Assembly: GCA_026874595.1 (NCBI GenBank)
Contig: CM049314.1
Span: forward strand, 31,135,729-31,199,728
DNA: 64,000 bases
Direction of reading: 5' to 3'
DNA from: Sipunculus nudus
Lineage: Eukaryota > Annelida > Sipuncula > Golfingiida > Sipunculidae
Within the stretch, counting starts at the first letter, position 1. Each line of letters opens with the position of its first letter. Under the pieces are notes generated by a model. It saw only the letters and a list, made by a program, of their open reading frames with translations, was not told the origin of the DNA and did not search any database. Of this stretch, positions 42,961-55,745 are shown one piece after another. Made by a program: the position numbers and the translations under genes.

Positions 42961-45900
42961 TTTCTTGATCGAACGCCTGACCTTGAGTAGTCGACTGCCT
43001 TATTTAGTCGCCGGGGTAAAACTATATCTCAGAAAAATAACCGTCGGCATTAAATACACAACGGTCTTGTTCAGAGGCCGGGTGTCAGAGTAATTTCCCC
43101 GTTTGCCGACAGACGTCTTTTCCCGGCACTAAAATGGGTGCATCTGCCGATTAAATTGTCCGAAGATTGTTGTATGAATTTCGATTTGTGTTTTTAAGAT
43201 GCATGTGTGTTTCCATTAAGAACACCTTATATTCCAGATTCGTCCATTATGATAATAGCCGATCCTCGGTCTTAATAAACCTACACAAATACGTCAGCAT
43301 TAAGATATCTAACACCATCAATGCTGTCAAGCTAGGAAAATACAGTACCGCTTGACACACGTGTAGAAAATTGGTATGGTGACAGTCTCCCACTCAAATG
43401 GTCAACAGAACAGTTCAAATACGCGTGGTCATATATATCTTGTGTAGCATTAGGCCCAAAATGATGGTGTAAAGCGATATCACTTGTGGCAACTGTAACC
43501 CCAAATTACGCCCCTTGTTTCATTTTAAAGCGCTTTTAATTGCGTTCCCAATGTTACCAAAACCACACTTCTGAGAAAATCTTATAAAAAATAAAAAGTA
43601 CTTACCCATAAACATTCTATGGAATATATTGGGCAGTAAATGTATATACATAACAGTATATTCTAGGCTGGAAACTCTTAAAAAAAAGTGTTAAGTTGAA
43701 ATAAGTTAAAATCGGGTGAGAGTGTTATGAATTAGGGAATTAGTTAAGGAATTAGGCAGGGGAGTATACATACCATCTCCCGCGTATTCGACGGAAACAA
43801 TATTACCAGTTGCACGTCGTCCACAGTTAATGGAAGAGCCATTCCGTGTACAGGTTATACCATGTCGGTAACGCTTGAATATGCTGTGTCACAGATGAAA
43901 AACGGGAAAAAAGTGTCATGAAAATGAATGACACTGTGACCATCAGAAGTACCCCCCCCCCCCCCCCCCCCCCGCCATTTCAAAAACCAATTTAACCAGT
44001 AGTAGGTGGTACACAGTAAACGGAAGAGCCACCAGGCGATCAGAAGGAAACAATGTTACCAACCCCACGCGGTGTAAAATAAATGGAACAGCCACATTAA
44101 ACACCGGGGTTCTTTGTTATGGCATTCAAGCATATTTTGTAAACATAATCAATGTACCAGCGATTTTTTTTTATTTGTTTTTATTTTTTATTTGGTGACC
44201 AGCGAGTTGATTATTTCGACTTGTTCTTTCTTAGTTTTGTTTGACGCGCCTGATAATGTATTTTTTTTTATAAACGCCGGTCTTAAATTTAAGCCGTATT
44301 TTTTAAGACCCCGGGTCAAAGCAGAGTCTGAAAAAATAAACGCCCTGGCGTCTGATCGAGGGAGTACGGTGAAATTAGGGAAGCGTGGAAATGAAATATC
44401 GTAAAGTTTCTTTTAAAAGAATCAGATTATGACTGTTTACAGTCGAAAACGTCTGAAAGATCACGTTTAATAAGACCACCTGTGTACTAGAACTACCCTT
44501 GAGTGAGCCAAAAGCAATCTGCAAACATTGTCTGTTACTGACTTGTCTAATAAGACCACAATTGAATTAGGACCACATTTTGCAGCTCCACGGTTGGTCT
44601 TATTAAAAAGGTGATTCGAATTTTTTTTGTAATCTGACAAATATGAAGACTATATATGTACCTGATAAAGATTTTTTTCGTCCGGTATAGTCTATAATGT
44701 ATTTTTTTTTAATTTAAATATTTATTTTGCCTTCATTTAAAATGATTTAAATGAACATCTACACGTCAGACATCCGCTATACCCACTAATACAGCCACCC
44801 TATCCCTGGTCACCGATATGCATATAATGCATTTTTTCCTATTCTCCTCATCTTTAAATTATATGCTTTACCAATAGAGTCACAACATCATAGTCAATTT
44901 TGATTACCAAGAAAATTTAATCTATTTCTTTCACAGGAGAATTTCAAAATTTTTTATCATATCTACGTGTGCGTGTTTGTTTGTCAGCACCTTTGGGTCA
45001 CGTTTATATACACAAGTTTATCCTGTCCGTTCATTATTTTAGTCCGTCCAAACTATACTGAAGGCTGGATAAACTATGTAAATATAAAAAGTTACACACC
45101 CACACAGTAACAGGTAAATATTTTGTTACATATTTTGTTACATAGGAATAACATAAATAAAGAAATTTGTAAATTAATTTCAGACCCTATGTACGAAATA
45201 GTTATCAATATAATCAAATTATGATTTTGATTGTTCATGAAAAATGAGCATTTTATATGTTTGACTATATGAGACACGGAAATGTGAATATATCACAGAA
45301 TACATATCGGTCCTACCTAGTGGCGAAGGGCAGAAGACCTTGATAGAGTAATAAATTGATCCTAAGTTTCATCATTTATAACAAAAGACACCTAATTAGC
45401 TGACCATAGTTTATTATAATTTTGATCATCTAACTTAACTCCGTCGAAATACTTATGCCCCATCTTGGGCATTAACATTTCTAATTTACCTAAACTTCTT
45501 TGGAGACTTCATGACTTCCTATTCCGGCGACGTCCCATTGGCACCTGTTATCTGGATATAGATGCCGCTATCTGTGTCGGTTGTGCTTGTTTGTAACGTT
45601 ACCATGAAGGATCTTGTCCTTGAGGTATAAACTACGTATAATATATTATAAAAGAAAGGAACTAAATATGCATTAACAAATCACTAAAGCCCCTACGTGT
45701 AAACCATTGGTGTCAGAATTGAATGTGTGGCTAAGCGATCGTGGTTTGTGTAATGTGTTCATTGACTGTTAATGTAAACCGCGAATTCCCATTTACCACA
45801 TATAATGTTCCGTCAGTTCTTTAATCTTGATGATTGCATATATGATCAGATAACTGGTTTATGCAAATGTGGGCTGATCCTTTCACAGTTTCGATACTTA

Positions 45901-47240
45901 TAAGTTAACCATCATAATATTATAATTGTGTTTTCGAGTACGTATGTGTACGTAAGGACAAAAGACATGGCATTGAAGAATGGAACTAGGCAACGTTTCG
46001 ATTACAATCTCTGTTTGAAACATTTTCAAGATCCTTCAGTTACCTAATCACTTAAAAGTATGTACAGGCAACCAAACAATACATAGTTATTGACCTCTGA
46101 CACTTAACATATGCTTATCATTTCCTTAAAAAGATCAACATATATAAACCTTTTATATCATTATTACTGAATATTATCTCCACAATGTAAGCGACTGGAA
46201 GTAAAATTTAAATTGTGATCTTATGAGATTCCAAAACGAGATAAAAAAAAAATCGTAAAACTGTAAAAAGGTAATATTGACTTTAAATGACATTACACTT
46301 TGTATTTAAGTCAATATTTTTTTAAGGGAGTAAAGTAAGATTTTTTTTCTAATAAAAGAATACACCATTTAGAACAAGTCGTGTATTCTATTCTTTTGGA
46401 TATTATATTTTGATATTGATGAGAGAAAAATTAACAGGATTGCCTCTGTTAAAGTTACATTGTTTGAGGTGATATCATGAGGTAATTACCTGTTGTTAGA
46501 TGAAGCATATACATTCATACTGTTAGCAATAATGCAATTATTATTGATGTATTAGGTATCACGCTTAAGAATATATGATTCCTGACCGCCACATATAACT
46601 TTTTACAACTTCGGATAACAGGCGGTCTTATTGCTCTGCCGGGCTCAAACGTAATGGTATGCACATGACTTAAAGCAAGTCTCAGGCGCATACCGACATA
46701 ATACAAACTAATAAAGCGTGCAGTTGTACGCCCGCTTAATTTAAAAGCTTGATGTAAGTCTAGTCATGCGAAGATTATAACCAACGGTTGTACATAATGT
46801 ATACAACCGTCTTCACAAAGACCAGCATCTTCCAAAAGGTCAATATAAACCTTCGACATTTTACACTTTTCCTCCGTGTAATTATGCTCACGGTAGACGA
46901 TTTTTCACTTTAAAAAGGAAGAGGTAACTGTGCTTATACATAGATTTTGTCGTCCATACATTCAATTCTAGACCCCTCCACAAACATTCAGTGGTTCATG
47001 TCACTCTTATTTCATTGCAAATAGATTTCTGAACCTATAACAAATTGAACTTTATGTAATAAGGATTAATTTTGCTTGTCCTGTGTGTTATCATGGTAAT
47101 GTTTATTAGAATAGTATTCATACTTTAATTCACATAACTCTAAGTCTTTCGATTTAATCGTTTAATAAACAGAACAAAATCAGTTTAGTTTCTTATTTGG
47201 GACATAGTGTAAAGGTAATTGTGAATCCAGAATATAAATG
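42961..47240. other. Intergenic stretch, no gene recognised
   Basis: AT-rich non-coding DNA. It contains a 22-base C tract (43952-43973), two diverged copies of a phrase with gaaacaat.ttacca...aatggaa.agcca at about 43790-43850 and 44045-44095, and a module copy at 45300-45680. A short hairpin sequence with 9-bp arms (acggttgta...tacaaccgt) lies at about 46783-46809. The 96-codon open frame at 44114-44404 has no recognised domain. Confidence 0.45.
43952..43973. repeat. Poly-C tract
   Basis: A run of 22 cytosines. Length at such tracts is often unreliable in assemblies. Confidence 0.9.
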
Positions 47241-47261
47241 TGATATAAACAAAATGTTCCT

Positions 47262-47632
47262 GAATAAGCATTACAGTTTGACACTTGAGACATCTCGAAG
47301 TTTAGTAGTAAAATGTCTGGCAAGAACCAGTTACTTATTATGCAGAAAACAGCACTGAGGACATACTCGAGGCATTGAAGCAGAAATTCCGAAATATCAC
47401 ATAAAAAACATCCATTATGCTTTCTATCGACGCATGTCACCTAGGGTCCCCGGCCCAGGCGAAACGTGACGTCATTTTCGATACATGGCGCTCCCGGTTG
47501 ATACGGAAAATATCACGTGACTTGTGCTTGGTCACGCATTTCCACAAGCCTTATCATGACAGTTTGACACTAGCGATACCTCAAATTTTAATAGTATAAT
47601 GTCTGGCAAGAACCAGTTACTTATATAAGAGA
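47262..47632 (+). repeat. Short direct repeat of about 70 bp
   Basis: The phrase cagtttgacact, a variable stretch, then aatgtctggcaagaaccagttactta occurs at 47273-47343 and again at 47549-47625. The two copies are about 280 bases apart. No gene. Confidence 0.7.
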
Positions 47633-47639
47633 ATCACCT

Positions 47640-48300
47640 ACATACTGAAAGCCGAATTCTGGTAAGCAAACCATCACAAATGGAATACGATAATAATAAT
47701 AATAAACAATAAAACTTTTTTTTATTAAAGGGCTGCATGAAGGATTTTCTTCGATCATAATCAGATACAAAACGTTAGTTGTGGTGTGAGTAGTATATCC
47801 GTCTGAAATGTATTTGGATACTATTTCTCATCTGTTGAAGACCTTCGCCAGAGCAGAGTTATTTAACATTTAGTTGACTTAACGTTGGGAGCTTCATTAT
47901 TTTCCATCGCACTGGTATGTTCCAGGAATCTTTTAATATTCATTAACGTAGCACCAACTCCGAATAGGGGCTATTGGATTAAGGTCTCCCCACTCCCCCC
48001 CACCCCCCCCCCCCCCCCCACCGCCCCCCTTGTGCATCTTTAAAATACTCGTGCTTAGTTTCCTCTCGATAATCCAGCCGATGGGATTTGCTATGTAGTA
48101 CAGCACAGTATTGGTCACTATCAATACCATAGAGGCAGATTTGATAAAAACCTGAATAAATGATAAAGAAACGAGGTAGGCTAGACGCGATTTTTTATCG
48201 AATTGAACGCTTAGCATTGTGTCAAACCCCTAAGTCCATATTTGCGTGACAAGGCACTTTATACCTATGCACAGTTAGCCGTCAGCGATGCTTGGACAAA
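47640..48300. other. Intergenic stretch with C-rich tract
   Basis: No gene. A C-rich run with a few A and G interruptions spans about 47985-48029. The glycine-rich minus-strand open frame over it is an artefact of that run. Confidence 0.5.
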
Positions 48301-49126
48301 GGCAAGCTAAAGGTAAAGCTTATAAAGCGTTACCAGATGACCGAGGAAGGATATCAAAACAGGTTTTGATCTTGTAGACCAGAGAGTTGCAAGACTTAGC
48401 TCGCGTAAAGACTTGGCATGTACTTTGATCATTAGATCGAGATACAGGCGTAGGTGATGATTCCAATCAGTTAGCTGGTTTGATGATGCGCGAACAGTAT
48501 TTGAACTGTTGCAGAAAGAGTCTCTCTCAATGAGAGACAATTTTATGATAAAGATAGCATTGCAGAGATGGCCGAGCGTTATACGAAAGCATACGGCCTA
48601 CACAGTATAATGGTGAGATCAAAGAATGGTGCTTATCGCTTAGGGCATCAAGTAAGCCAGCGAAAATCAATCGCGGGGATCATTTGATTAAGCCATCGGG
48701 AGGCATACATTGTTTCATAGGTAACTTTTTGGGCATGAGGCTCGTGAATGTAAACAGATCAGTGCCCGGTCGGGGCATTGGTCTACCCTACAAGCGTTAA
48801 ACTCACACCGTGGGACTAAGCCTCATCGTAGTAAGAGGTCTAGACCAAAGCGTATGCCCGTTAGTTCTTCATCCATTTGTGAGGGGTTAGTAAACGGCAA
48901 GACAGCCAAAGTGTTACGCCATTCGGTTGCTCATGAGCAGGAGTACGTTTAACGTATGTTGATCCGAATGTAATGAAGGTTGGCCACTGAGCGATTAAGG
49001 CTCCATCAAGCCATAAATTGAACACATGAGCGTATAAGAGCCCAGTTCTACTGGTAGGGATGTACGGCAATAAAGCAGAGTTCTGCGAGTCATGTCTCAT
49101 ATGTCAGAAATCTACACTTAGGCAGA

Positions 49127-49522
49127 GTGCCGCGGGGGGAGGGGGGGGGGGCGTTAGAAAAGATGCCCTTGATCAACGAGCCTTGGCTTAGGATCGCCAT
49201 GGATCTGGTAGGAGAGATCTATCCCGCGTCCGATAATGCTCATGGATATATACTGGCCATGATGTATTATGCTACACGCTATCCAGAGGCCGTGGCCAAA
49301 AAGAACATAGAAACCCCGACCGGAGCCGACTCGTTATTAAATGTGTATTCACGAGTAGGGGTGCCACCGGAACTACTCACATACATGGGGAGTCAGTTCA
49401 CATCTGACCTCATGAAAGAAGTTAGTCGTTTGCTTTGTGTGAGACAGCTGAACATCATACCTTTTCACCCGATGTGCGACGGGATTGAAGAAATGTTAAC
49501 TGTCACCATGAAACAGATGTAA
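49127..49522 (+). pseudogene. Integrase core fragment, family 2
   Basis: Part of the decayed element. It retains IAMDLVGEIYPASDNAHGYIL with the first catalytic Asp, YYATRYPEAVA, and then GVPPELLTYMGSQFTSDLM, where the second catalytic Asp of TDQGSQF is lost. FHPMCDGIEEM retains the Glu position. A poly-G run at about 49135-49151 precedes it. The frame ends at a TAA at 49520-49522. Confidence 0.85.
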
Positions 49523-49526
49523 AAAA

Positions 49527-49841
49527 ATGTGCGCGGAGAGACCATGGTTTTCGGATTGTTATTTAAGCGCGGTGCTCTTTGTGTATAGAGAGACACCACA
49601 TGCGAGAAACGGTTTCAAACACTTTGAGTTACTCTATTCGCCGGTTGTGAGAGGTTCCATTCGCATTCTACGCGATCTGTTGGCCAAACGCAATGCGGAT
49701 GTGGAAACAAAGACTGCATATAAATACGTGCTAGATCTCCAGGAAAAGCTAAGCGATACGTGTGCATTAGCTCGCGAAGCACTGGGCAAATCCACATGTA
49801 TTTACACACCAATCTACGACGTAGGTAAACACACCTGCTGA
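49527..49841 (+). pseudogene. Integrase C-terminal fragment, family 2
   Basis: Continues the integrase in another frame: LFVYRETPHARNGFKHFELL, then YSPVVRGSIRILRDLL and a helical stretch to CIYTPIYDVGKHTC. The adjacent segment 49850-49945 encodes LTTFHVNMLKSYEKR, which corresponds to the end of the GPY/F region in the young element. Confidence 0.82.
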
Positions 49842-50094
49842 TTCGAGGTCGTCGATGAAGTGTCCCTGCTTCTCCCGACAGACAGAAACAAGCTCACCAC
49901 CTTCCACGTTAACATGCTGAAGAGTTATGAGAAAAGGACTGGACCTCAGCATGTCTTAGCGGCATTGACCTTAAGCCTGGGAGAAACCGTATGAGAACTA
50001 GATAATGCGGATTGTGAACTCGGATACTCCTTGTTCGGTGAGCGTAACCCCGAGGGAGTACACAAAATCCGTAACGTATCCTTAACGTCTATAG

Positions 50095-50520
50095 TGCTTA
50101 GTATACAGTGCAACGTACAAACCAATGGCGAGCTAGGCAAGCGACATCAGCGCGAGATACGTGTTGTGCTTATCCATTATGTGGCTGTGATTACAGATGT
50201 CCCCAAACACCTCAATGTCATCGAGTGTAAAAACGATTCACCAGTGAAGTCGAGTCGAAACCATATCGTGTTCCGTTCGAGTTGAGAGAAACTATGCGAT
50301 TAGAGATCAATGAGATGCTAGAGTAAGACATAATCGAGAAATCGGAGTCTGGTTTTGCGTCTTCAAACACTATGATGCTTAAACCGGATGGAAAGATAAG
50401 ATTCGGGGTCGATATCCCTAGATTGAACCAGTCAGTAGTGTTCGACCCGGAGCAGATGCCAGAGCCGGGAACACTGGTCCAAGAGGTAGCGAAAAGCAGT
50501 AATTTACCGAGACAGATCTG
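50095..50520 (+). pseudogene. Reverse transcriptase N-terminal fragment, family 2
   Basis: Frames here give LGKRHQREIRVVLIHYVAVI, TDVPKHLNVIECKNDSPVK, ELRETMRLEINEMLE, and then SGFASSNTMMLKPDGKIRFG followed by VDIPRLNQSVV. These are the approach and fingers of a Ty3/gypsy-type reverse transcriptase, with stops between. No YxDD motif follows. Confidence 0.82.
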
Positions 50521-50705
50521 ACGAAAGGCTAAAATATCTAATGTATACAACCTAGAATTGTTAACGCCGAAGACAGGGAAAGGTGTTCAAATACCTTTTC
50601 ACGGTGGAGATAATTAAGATAATCTATATTTAAATTTATAGTTGCTGACGATGGAAGCGCCTCAGATATCCGCGTTTTTCATAAATGACTATTACGGTTG
50701 TCATG

Positions 50706-53570
50706 TTGCTTCTTTTTAAAAACATCCCAGCAAACAGTTGTTGCAGGGTAACCTGTCGACTTTGTTTCAATTAAAAAAGTTTATTATTCTTAATATAGGC
50801 CCCAGGGCTTACGCTTCATGTTCCGACCGATATGTTTATTTTTTCGTAAACCCATACATTCAAGAAACTCATAGAGGCAGATATTACAAAGCGTCAAGAT
50901 GATCCTTGATCATCAACAAACAAAATATCCGACAGACGTCGGTCTGGGTTTTTTGCCAGGGAACCTCTCTGGGCCTAGCCTCGATTATAGACGGTTTTAT
51001 ATGTTGGTGAAGCATGACACTAATGATATATTAAATATGACACATGATCACATGACTGATAAGAATATTCTGGCGTAGGCTTAGAACACATAATCAAGTT
51101 TCTCAATGGAAACCCTATCAATCTTTATGTTCCAACTTATCTCGATATTGCGGATACTAACAAATATGTGAGTATGCCCCAACTTACTGTATTTAAACCT
51201 TGCATCATCGCTTGAATTAAATAGTTTACTTCCTGTTACGACACGTTATATCCTTTAGAGACGTTATAATGAGTATTGGGGTCAATAAGTATTACAGTGG
51301 ACCCGTGACCACGGATTGTACAAAACCAAGCACATGACCCCCGGCCAGTGAGCTCGAAATGCAAGAAAATCCCCAAGGTCCTCCCGAAGCAAAGAAAGAG
51401 TGGACCCTTGGATCCATATATTAGAATGATTAATGATGAAGCTATAAAGAAACCCATCGGGCAAAAGAAAACAATTTTTCCAAGAACAGAGCAGCGACGG
51501 TACGTGTGCCGTAGTTGGAGGTCCAATTCAGATTGGATGCAGATAAACATTGGTGAAAAAAATTCAACTGTGTAATAATTATATTATATGTCACACTCCC
51601 TCGAGAGGGCAGGGCCTTCACCGTGTATAAGCATATAACACAACTGAATTTTTGCGCGCTTTTAACTTTCCTCAGTGCAACAAAAACGAATTTCGTATAG
51701 TTTATTGCAAAATAAGATGAGATGGAAATATACGTGGGAAACATGAACCACATTGGGTTACTTCAATAATGTTAGGAATTTCTAATTAACTTAGGGTAAC
51801 AGACGGCAACATTTGTTGAACAGATTTTAGTGAATCAGCTTAAAATGAAGTTGTATTTTAAGTTATTGTTACGTATTCACATCAATAGCGATCAAAATGC
51901 ATTTGAAATTTAATATGCAAGACAAACACATTAACCACAGAATTTCATGCTGCCTTGGTTATCTGCCTAACAGCTTGTATACATCCTTTAATCCTGCTAT
52001 TAATCTTAATTCACACTTGGGATCACTGGGGCTAGCAAGGCGACAAGCACCAGGGGTACAGCTGCTTTGTGATTTTATATAAACAAGCAGCCTCAGTTAG
52101 AGGGTATCTGTTGGTAATGGTACCTGTTAATTAATATCTTCTTCAGGTTTCTCAAAAGGTTAATATGATTAAACTGTGTTCATATTTATATAATGTCCAA
52201 TACCATTTTTGAAATGATAATACACTTATAGGGATCGAGATGGGGACATAATGTTACTATTTACTTGTTAGACACATTCACAGTTAACCAGCACATGTAT
52301 ACATGTCAGCAGAAAGCCACGTGCTCATGCTGATGTCTGTATGATAAGCTCAGATCTGGCTGTCAGTCACAGTCACATGACCTCTCCTGTAACCGGGTGG
52401 TTCGGGAACTCGGCCTTTAAATGGTGAGAAACTTAAAACATCCAGGAAAAAGAATCTAGGCTTTTACATTACAAATGTTACACAGATGAATGGGTCAAAT
52501 ATTTTAAATGTTTATTTAATGTCGAGAAGATTAATGGTCACATGTGTGGTGTATCACCAAACATTCAGTGTAAATAGCAACATTGGGAAATTTTTTTTTC
52601 CGTACGTTAACTCGTGATGTAAAAACTTTACATGTTTGGCTAACATTACAGAATTATCTTGTATCCAGTATATAGGATTTGAAGTTATTTCTATTCACAC
52701 TAATAATTCCCCATTGAGTTTATATTTTAAAGCAAGGAGCGCACTTTTATTTTGTTAAATATCCATTAAATGCGGTATTGTAGACCCAGATGAATGCAGG
52801 GTTAGATTTCTATCCCCTGCGAGGATAGGATCTCTCCATATTTTCTTGACAGGGTATACGGCACTTCTTCAAAAGAATGATCAGAGAAGTGAGACAGATT
52901 GTATAATAGATGCTAATCTAAATTAATCGGTAGAAAAATAGTTGTGTATATAATAGGCATCTTAAAGGCATGTCGATTATATTTATAAACGTATTTTAAT
53001 TTTAGATGGACTAACTGCTGTCTACACGGATACGTGACACTTATTTTTTTTTTTTGTGGTTATTTAAAAAAAGACTAGTTAATTTAATAAATTATTTAAT
53101 AAAAACTAACCTTATATATACATATTTCAACCTGTGACACTTCTAAAGACGTGTTTTAATTTTTACGGTAAATTGACTATCTTTAATTTATCTAAAAATA
53201 TATATTCTTTGGTTACACACCAGGAAAACAATGAACTGGCTATTTGGTCATCAGGCAGGTTGTTGAATTAAGCAACGGCTGTGTCCCAATAACATTTATA
53301 CCATCAAATATAGTTGTTATAAATTTATATGTGTGCTCGGGAAAAGTCAAACACTGAACTAGTTTTATACCACCTTATTTCTCACAAAAGAGGGACAGGA
53401 AGTGTCTGTTGAATCCACAGATCCGTTGTGGTGAAGAGAAAGACAGCAACCCTGTGTAACATCACAGGTAAAAAAGGTGGTACTCGATATTGATGTCAGT
53501 AGGTGACGGCAAATGGTCTGTCTTTGGTGTCAAATGCCTAAAACGTGTTAAAGGCTTCAGGTGCATTCAG
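50706..53570. other. Intergenic stretch, no gene recognised
   Basis: AT-rich. A plus-strand open frame at 51348-51575 (75 codons, basic, with RRYVCRSWRSNSDWMQINIG) and the overlapping minus-strand frame at 51236-51550 are unassigned. TATATAAAC at about 52075-52083 could be a core promoter for the UGT fragment downstream, but nothing else supports it. Confidence 0.4.
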
Positions 53571-53579
53571 CAGTGATGT

Positions 53580-54620
53580 GAATAATTTCATAAAGACGGG
53601 AAATGTACTTCAACGAGGATATGACATTAGAAAAGTCGTGTCTGAAACTGTGGTTCTGTTGGATTGCATCATTTACCTGTTACTCATTACGCCTACACGT
53701 AAGTTGTAACTCCTCCGAACAGAAATGAAGAATGGAAGATAAAAGCACTTCAAACAGTTATGCATAGTTCCTGGTTTTTCTCTGTTACAATTTAATTACG
53801 GAAACTACAAAGTACATAATGAAGTATGTGAATCAATGCAGGAGGATGATCAACTTGTCAGGATATAAGATCAAGAAACCTTTGATTATTCTCTGGTGGA
53901 CGAGATACAGTGTCTGGCATATCTTCCTTACAAACTTTCCATACCCTACGCGCAATTATCGATTTCATGCGATCGCGCAAAATGGCCACATCAGCATTCT
54001 ACGTGCCATCACAATATACTGTGTTAACCGACAAAATGTCGTTTCAACAAAGAATCATGGATAAACTAACCCTTATAGTGCAAGACATATCCTTTTTAAC
54101 TTGTAACGATGAACTTTCTGTGAGGTACATACTTGATAAAACAGCGTATTCTGCAGGTAAACTGGCCGACCGAGCTGCAGCTTGCTACTTGCTACGTGAT
54201 CATGTGACTGATTGTACTCGACTTCTGCCATCAAATGCTATTTACGTCGGGAGCTTAACCGTTTCTGCGGAACAATCACTGCCGGAGGAATTAAAAACTT
54301 CATTAAAAGGACCTAGAGGGATGATAATACTTTTTTTGCTTTGGTTTGATCAGCCGGAGAGCCCAGAAGAATTGAAAACGCAGGAACTAAACGAAACGAT
54401 AAACCAAGTAATCGGCAGCAAAATTATCTTACTACGAGCAAGGGAAGTGTCCACCATGTCACAGAATAGACTGATGTCTCCTTGTGATACGATCGATTAC
54501 TGGATAATTCATATGATCAATTAGGGGGACAATACATTAAACCAGAACACCTCTCCGACCTACCATCACTAAAATACAAGTTTGTCGAAATTTACACAGC
54601 CCTTGTAAAGATGTTACAGT
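53580..54620 (+). pseudogene. UGT fragment lacking the sugar-donor domain (UGT-D)
   Basis: Decayed UGT. A first trace near 53584-53640 reads NFIKTGNVLQRGYDI, like the N-terminal NFxRxxxxLxERGYDV of the family. Around 53880-53975, one frame gives FDYSLVDEIQCLAYLPYKLS followed by IPYAQLSISCD, the catalytic-Asp region. A frame change near 53977 leads to the 53910-54524 frame, which has FYVPSQYTVLTDKMSF, then CYLLRDHVTDCTRLLPSNAI. The sequence then jumps to LLRAREVSTMSQN and DTIDYWIIHMIN, so roughly 100 residues holding WLPQ and HGG are missing. After the TAG, another frame continues GQYIKPEHLSDLPSLKYKF and stops before a membrane span. Clearly non-functional as a UGT. Confidence 0.85.
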
Positions 54621-55200
54621 AATTTATTTATTTATCAGTCGAGCCATCGGTTTTATTTGTGGATGGTGCAAGGAGATGCAAAGAAATTTGAAAATGGGTT
54701 GACAGTTAGAATATGAATGTATTGCTGATATGGATATTTGCAGTACTATTGAACCAGCTGGAAAACCATTCAAAAGACCAATATAATTTAGCTTTTCCTG
54801 GCAACAATTTAATTATTCTGTACCGATTCTACTTACATCTTGCATTTAGACGTGAAGTCATTACATAATATGCTCATTTGGCTGACGGAATATGACATAT
54901 AATTAATATATATATATTATATATATATAATTATTTTAGTTCTGTCATTAACAGATGATGCATGGTCTAAGCAAAAATTCTTAAATAAGGTTTTGCATCT
55001 TTCGGTAAGTTTACCATGAAGACGCCGTATATTTTCCAGGTATCAAGAGATTCAGAGTTTTAGGATACTATGATTTCAGCCGAAGCATTTGTTTCAAGAG
55101 ACCACTCCAACAATCTTTCTGAAACCATCTGAAATTATCGGGTTTTCGGTGCTGTGTCTGTTATGATTCTTTATGTGATAAGCGTCATTTGCGTACATTT
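54621..55200. other. Spacer between UGT-D and the ghost locus
   Basis: No gene. Contains a palindromic TA-rich stretch (taattaatata...tataatta) at about 54900-54935. Confidence 0.5.
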
Positions 55201-55204
55201 TTTA

Positions 55205-55745
55205 GTTATCTAACACCAATCGTAGATGATGTGCGCAATAATTGGTTTTAGCAAGAGTGGGCCTTATATTTTGCTTATGTGGACTTACTTTTTTTCTATA
55301 TACAGAAAGTAAATACATAACCGATCTTCTTGCCAAGATATATTATGAGAAAACAGGATGTACCAGTATTATTCGGCGGAATGGCCTCTGGTTTCTTCTG
55401 CCCACTTAGAAGTACACAAATATTTACTGGTTTACAGAACCTTCAAATGAGACAGTAGACGACTGAAATGCCCCGATATTTGTTTCACACACCATTTATT
55501 ATCATAGGGTTCTACCCCAACTAAGGGGACCGTCTTCTCATAGTGGGAACAGTCACTACCAGATTATTTTTGGCCTTGTCGACTAACACGTGGCGGGGAT
55601 CGAGGGGCCCGTGAGTCGGGACTTGGTTATTCTGATTCTATGTTAAGGTTGGTAACACCCAAATTTAGTTCTAAAGTTGATCGGGAGAGGTTCAACCCTA
55701 TTCATAAACTATAAAGAAAAAACTAAAATGCATATATTACTAGCA
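55205..55745 (+). repeat. UGT 5' flank of the ghost locus
   Basis: Positions 55210-55345 match 11297-11440 and positions 55660-55740 match 11470-11580 (aaatttagtt.taaagttgatc, then gggagaggttcaa). Between the two matches lies about 300 bp not seen in copy B. The match stops at the gcatgct near 55745, 40-50 bases before the point where the UGT-B flank continues toward its splice acceptor. Confidence 0.65.

Larger units (their letters stand above)
48310..50705 (+). pseudogene. Decayed Gmr1-like retrotransposon, second family
   Basis: Fragments in order on the plus strand: a capsid-like piece near 48313-48610 (a frame with RYQMTEEGYQNRF, then later AEMAERYTKAYG), a damaged zinc knuckle (FGHEARECK, 48728-48756), a trace of protease (GLVNGKTAKVLR, about 48880-48925, without DTG), the integrase zinc-binding end (FCESCLICQ, 49081-49107), the integrase core (49127-49841), a GPY-like tail (49850-49945) and the start of reverse transcriptase (50095-50520). 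Integrase again precedes reverse transcriptase. Many stops, shifts and deletions are present, and no LTR was found on either side. The last 0.74 kb matches 30195-30940 in inverted orientation. Confidence 0.85.

Noticed and set aside
46783-46809. Hairpin with 9-bp arms as an RNA gene or terminator
   Set aside because: Too short, isolated, and without any associated transcript signal.
47933-48217. Minus-strand frame with a run of glycines
   Set aside because: The glycines come from the C-rich tract at about 47985-48029, whose exact length is uncertain.
54900-54935. TA-rich palindrome as a transposon end
   Set aside because: No target duplication or partner end. Such palindromes arise readily from TA microsatellite decay.
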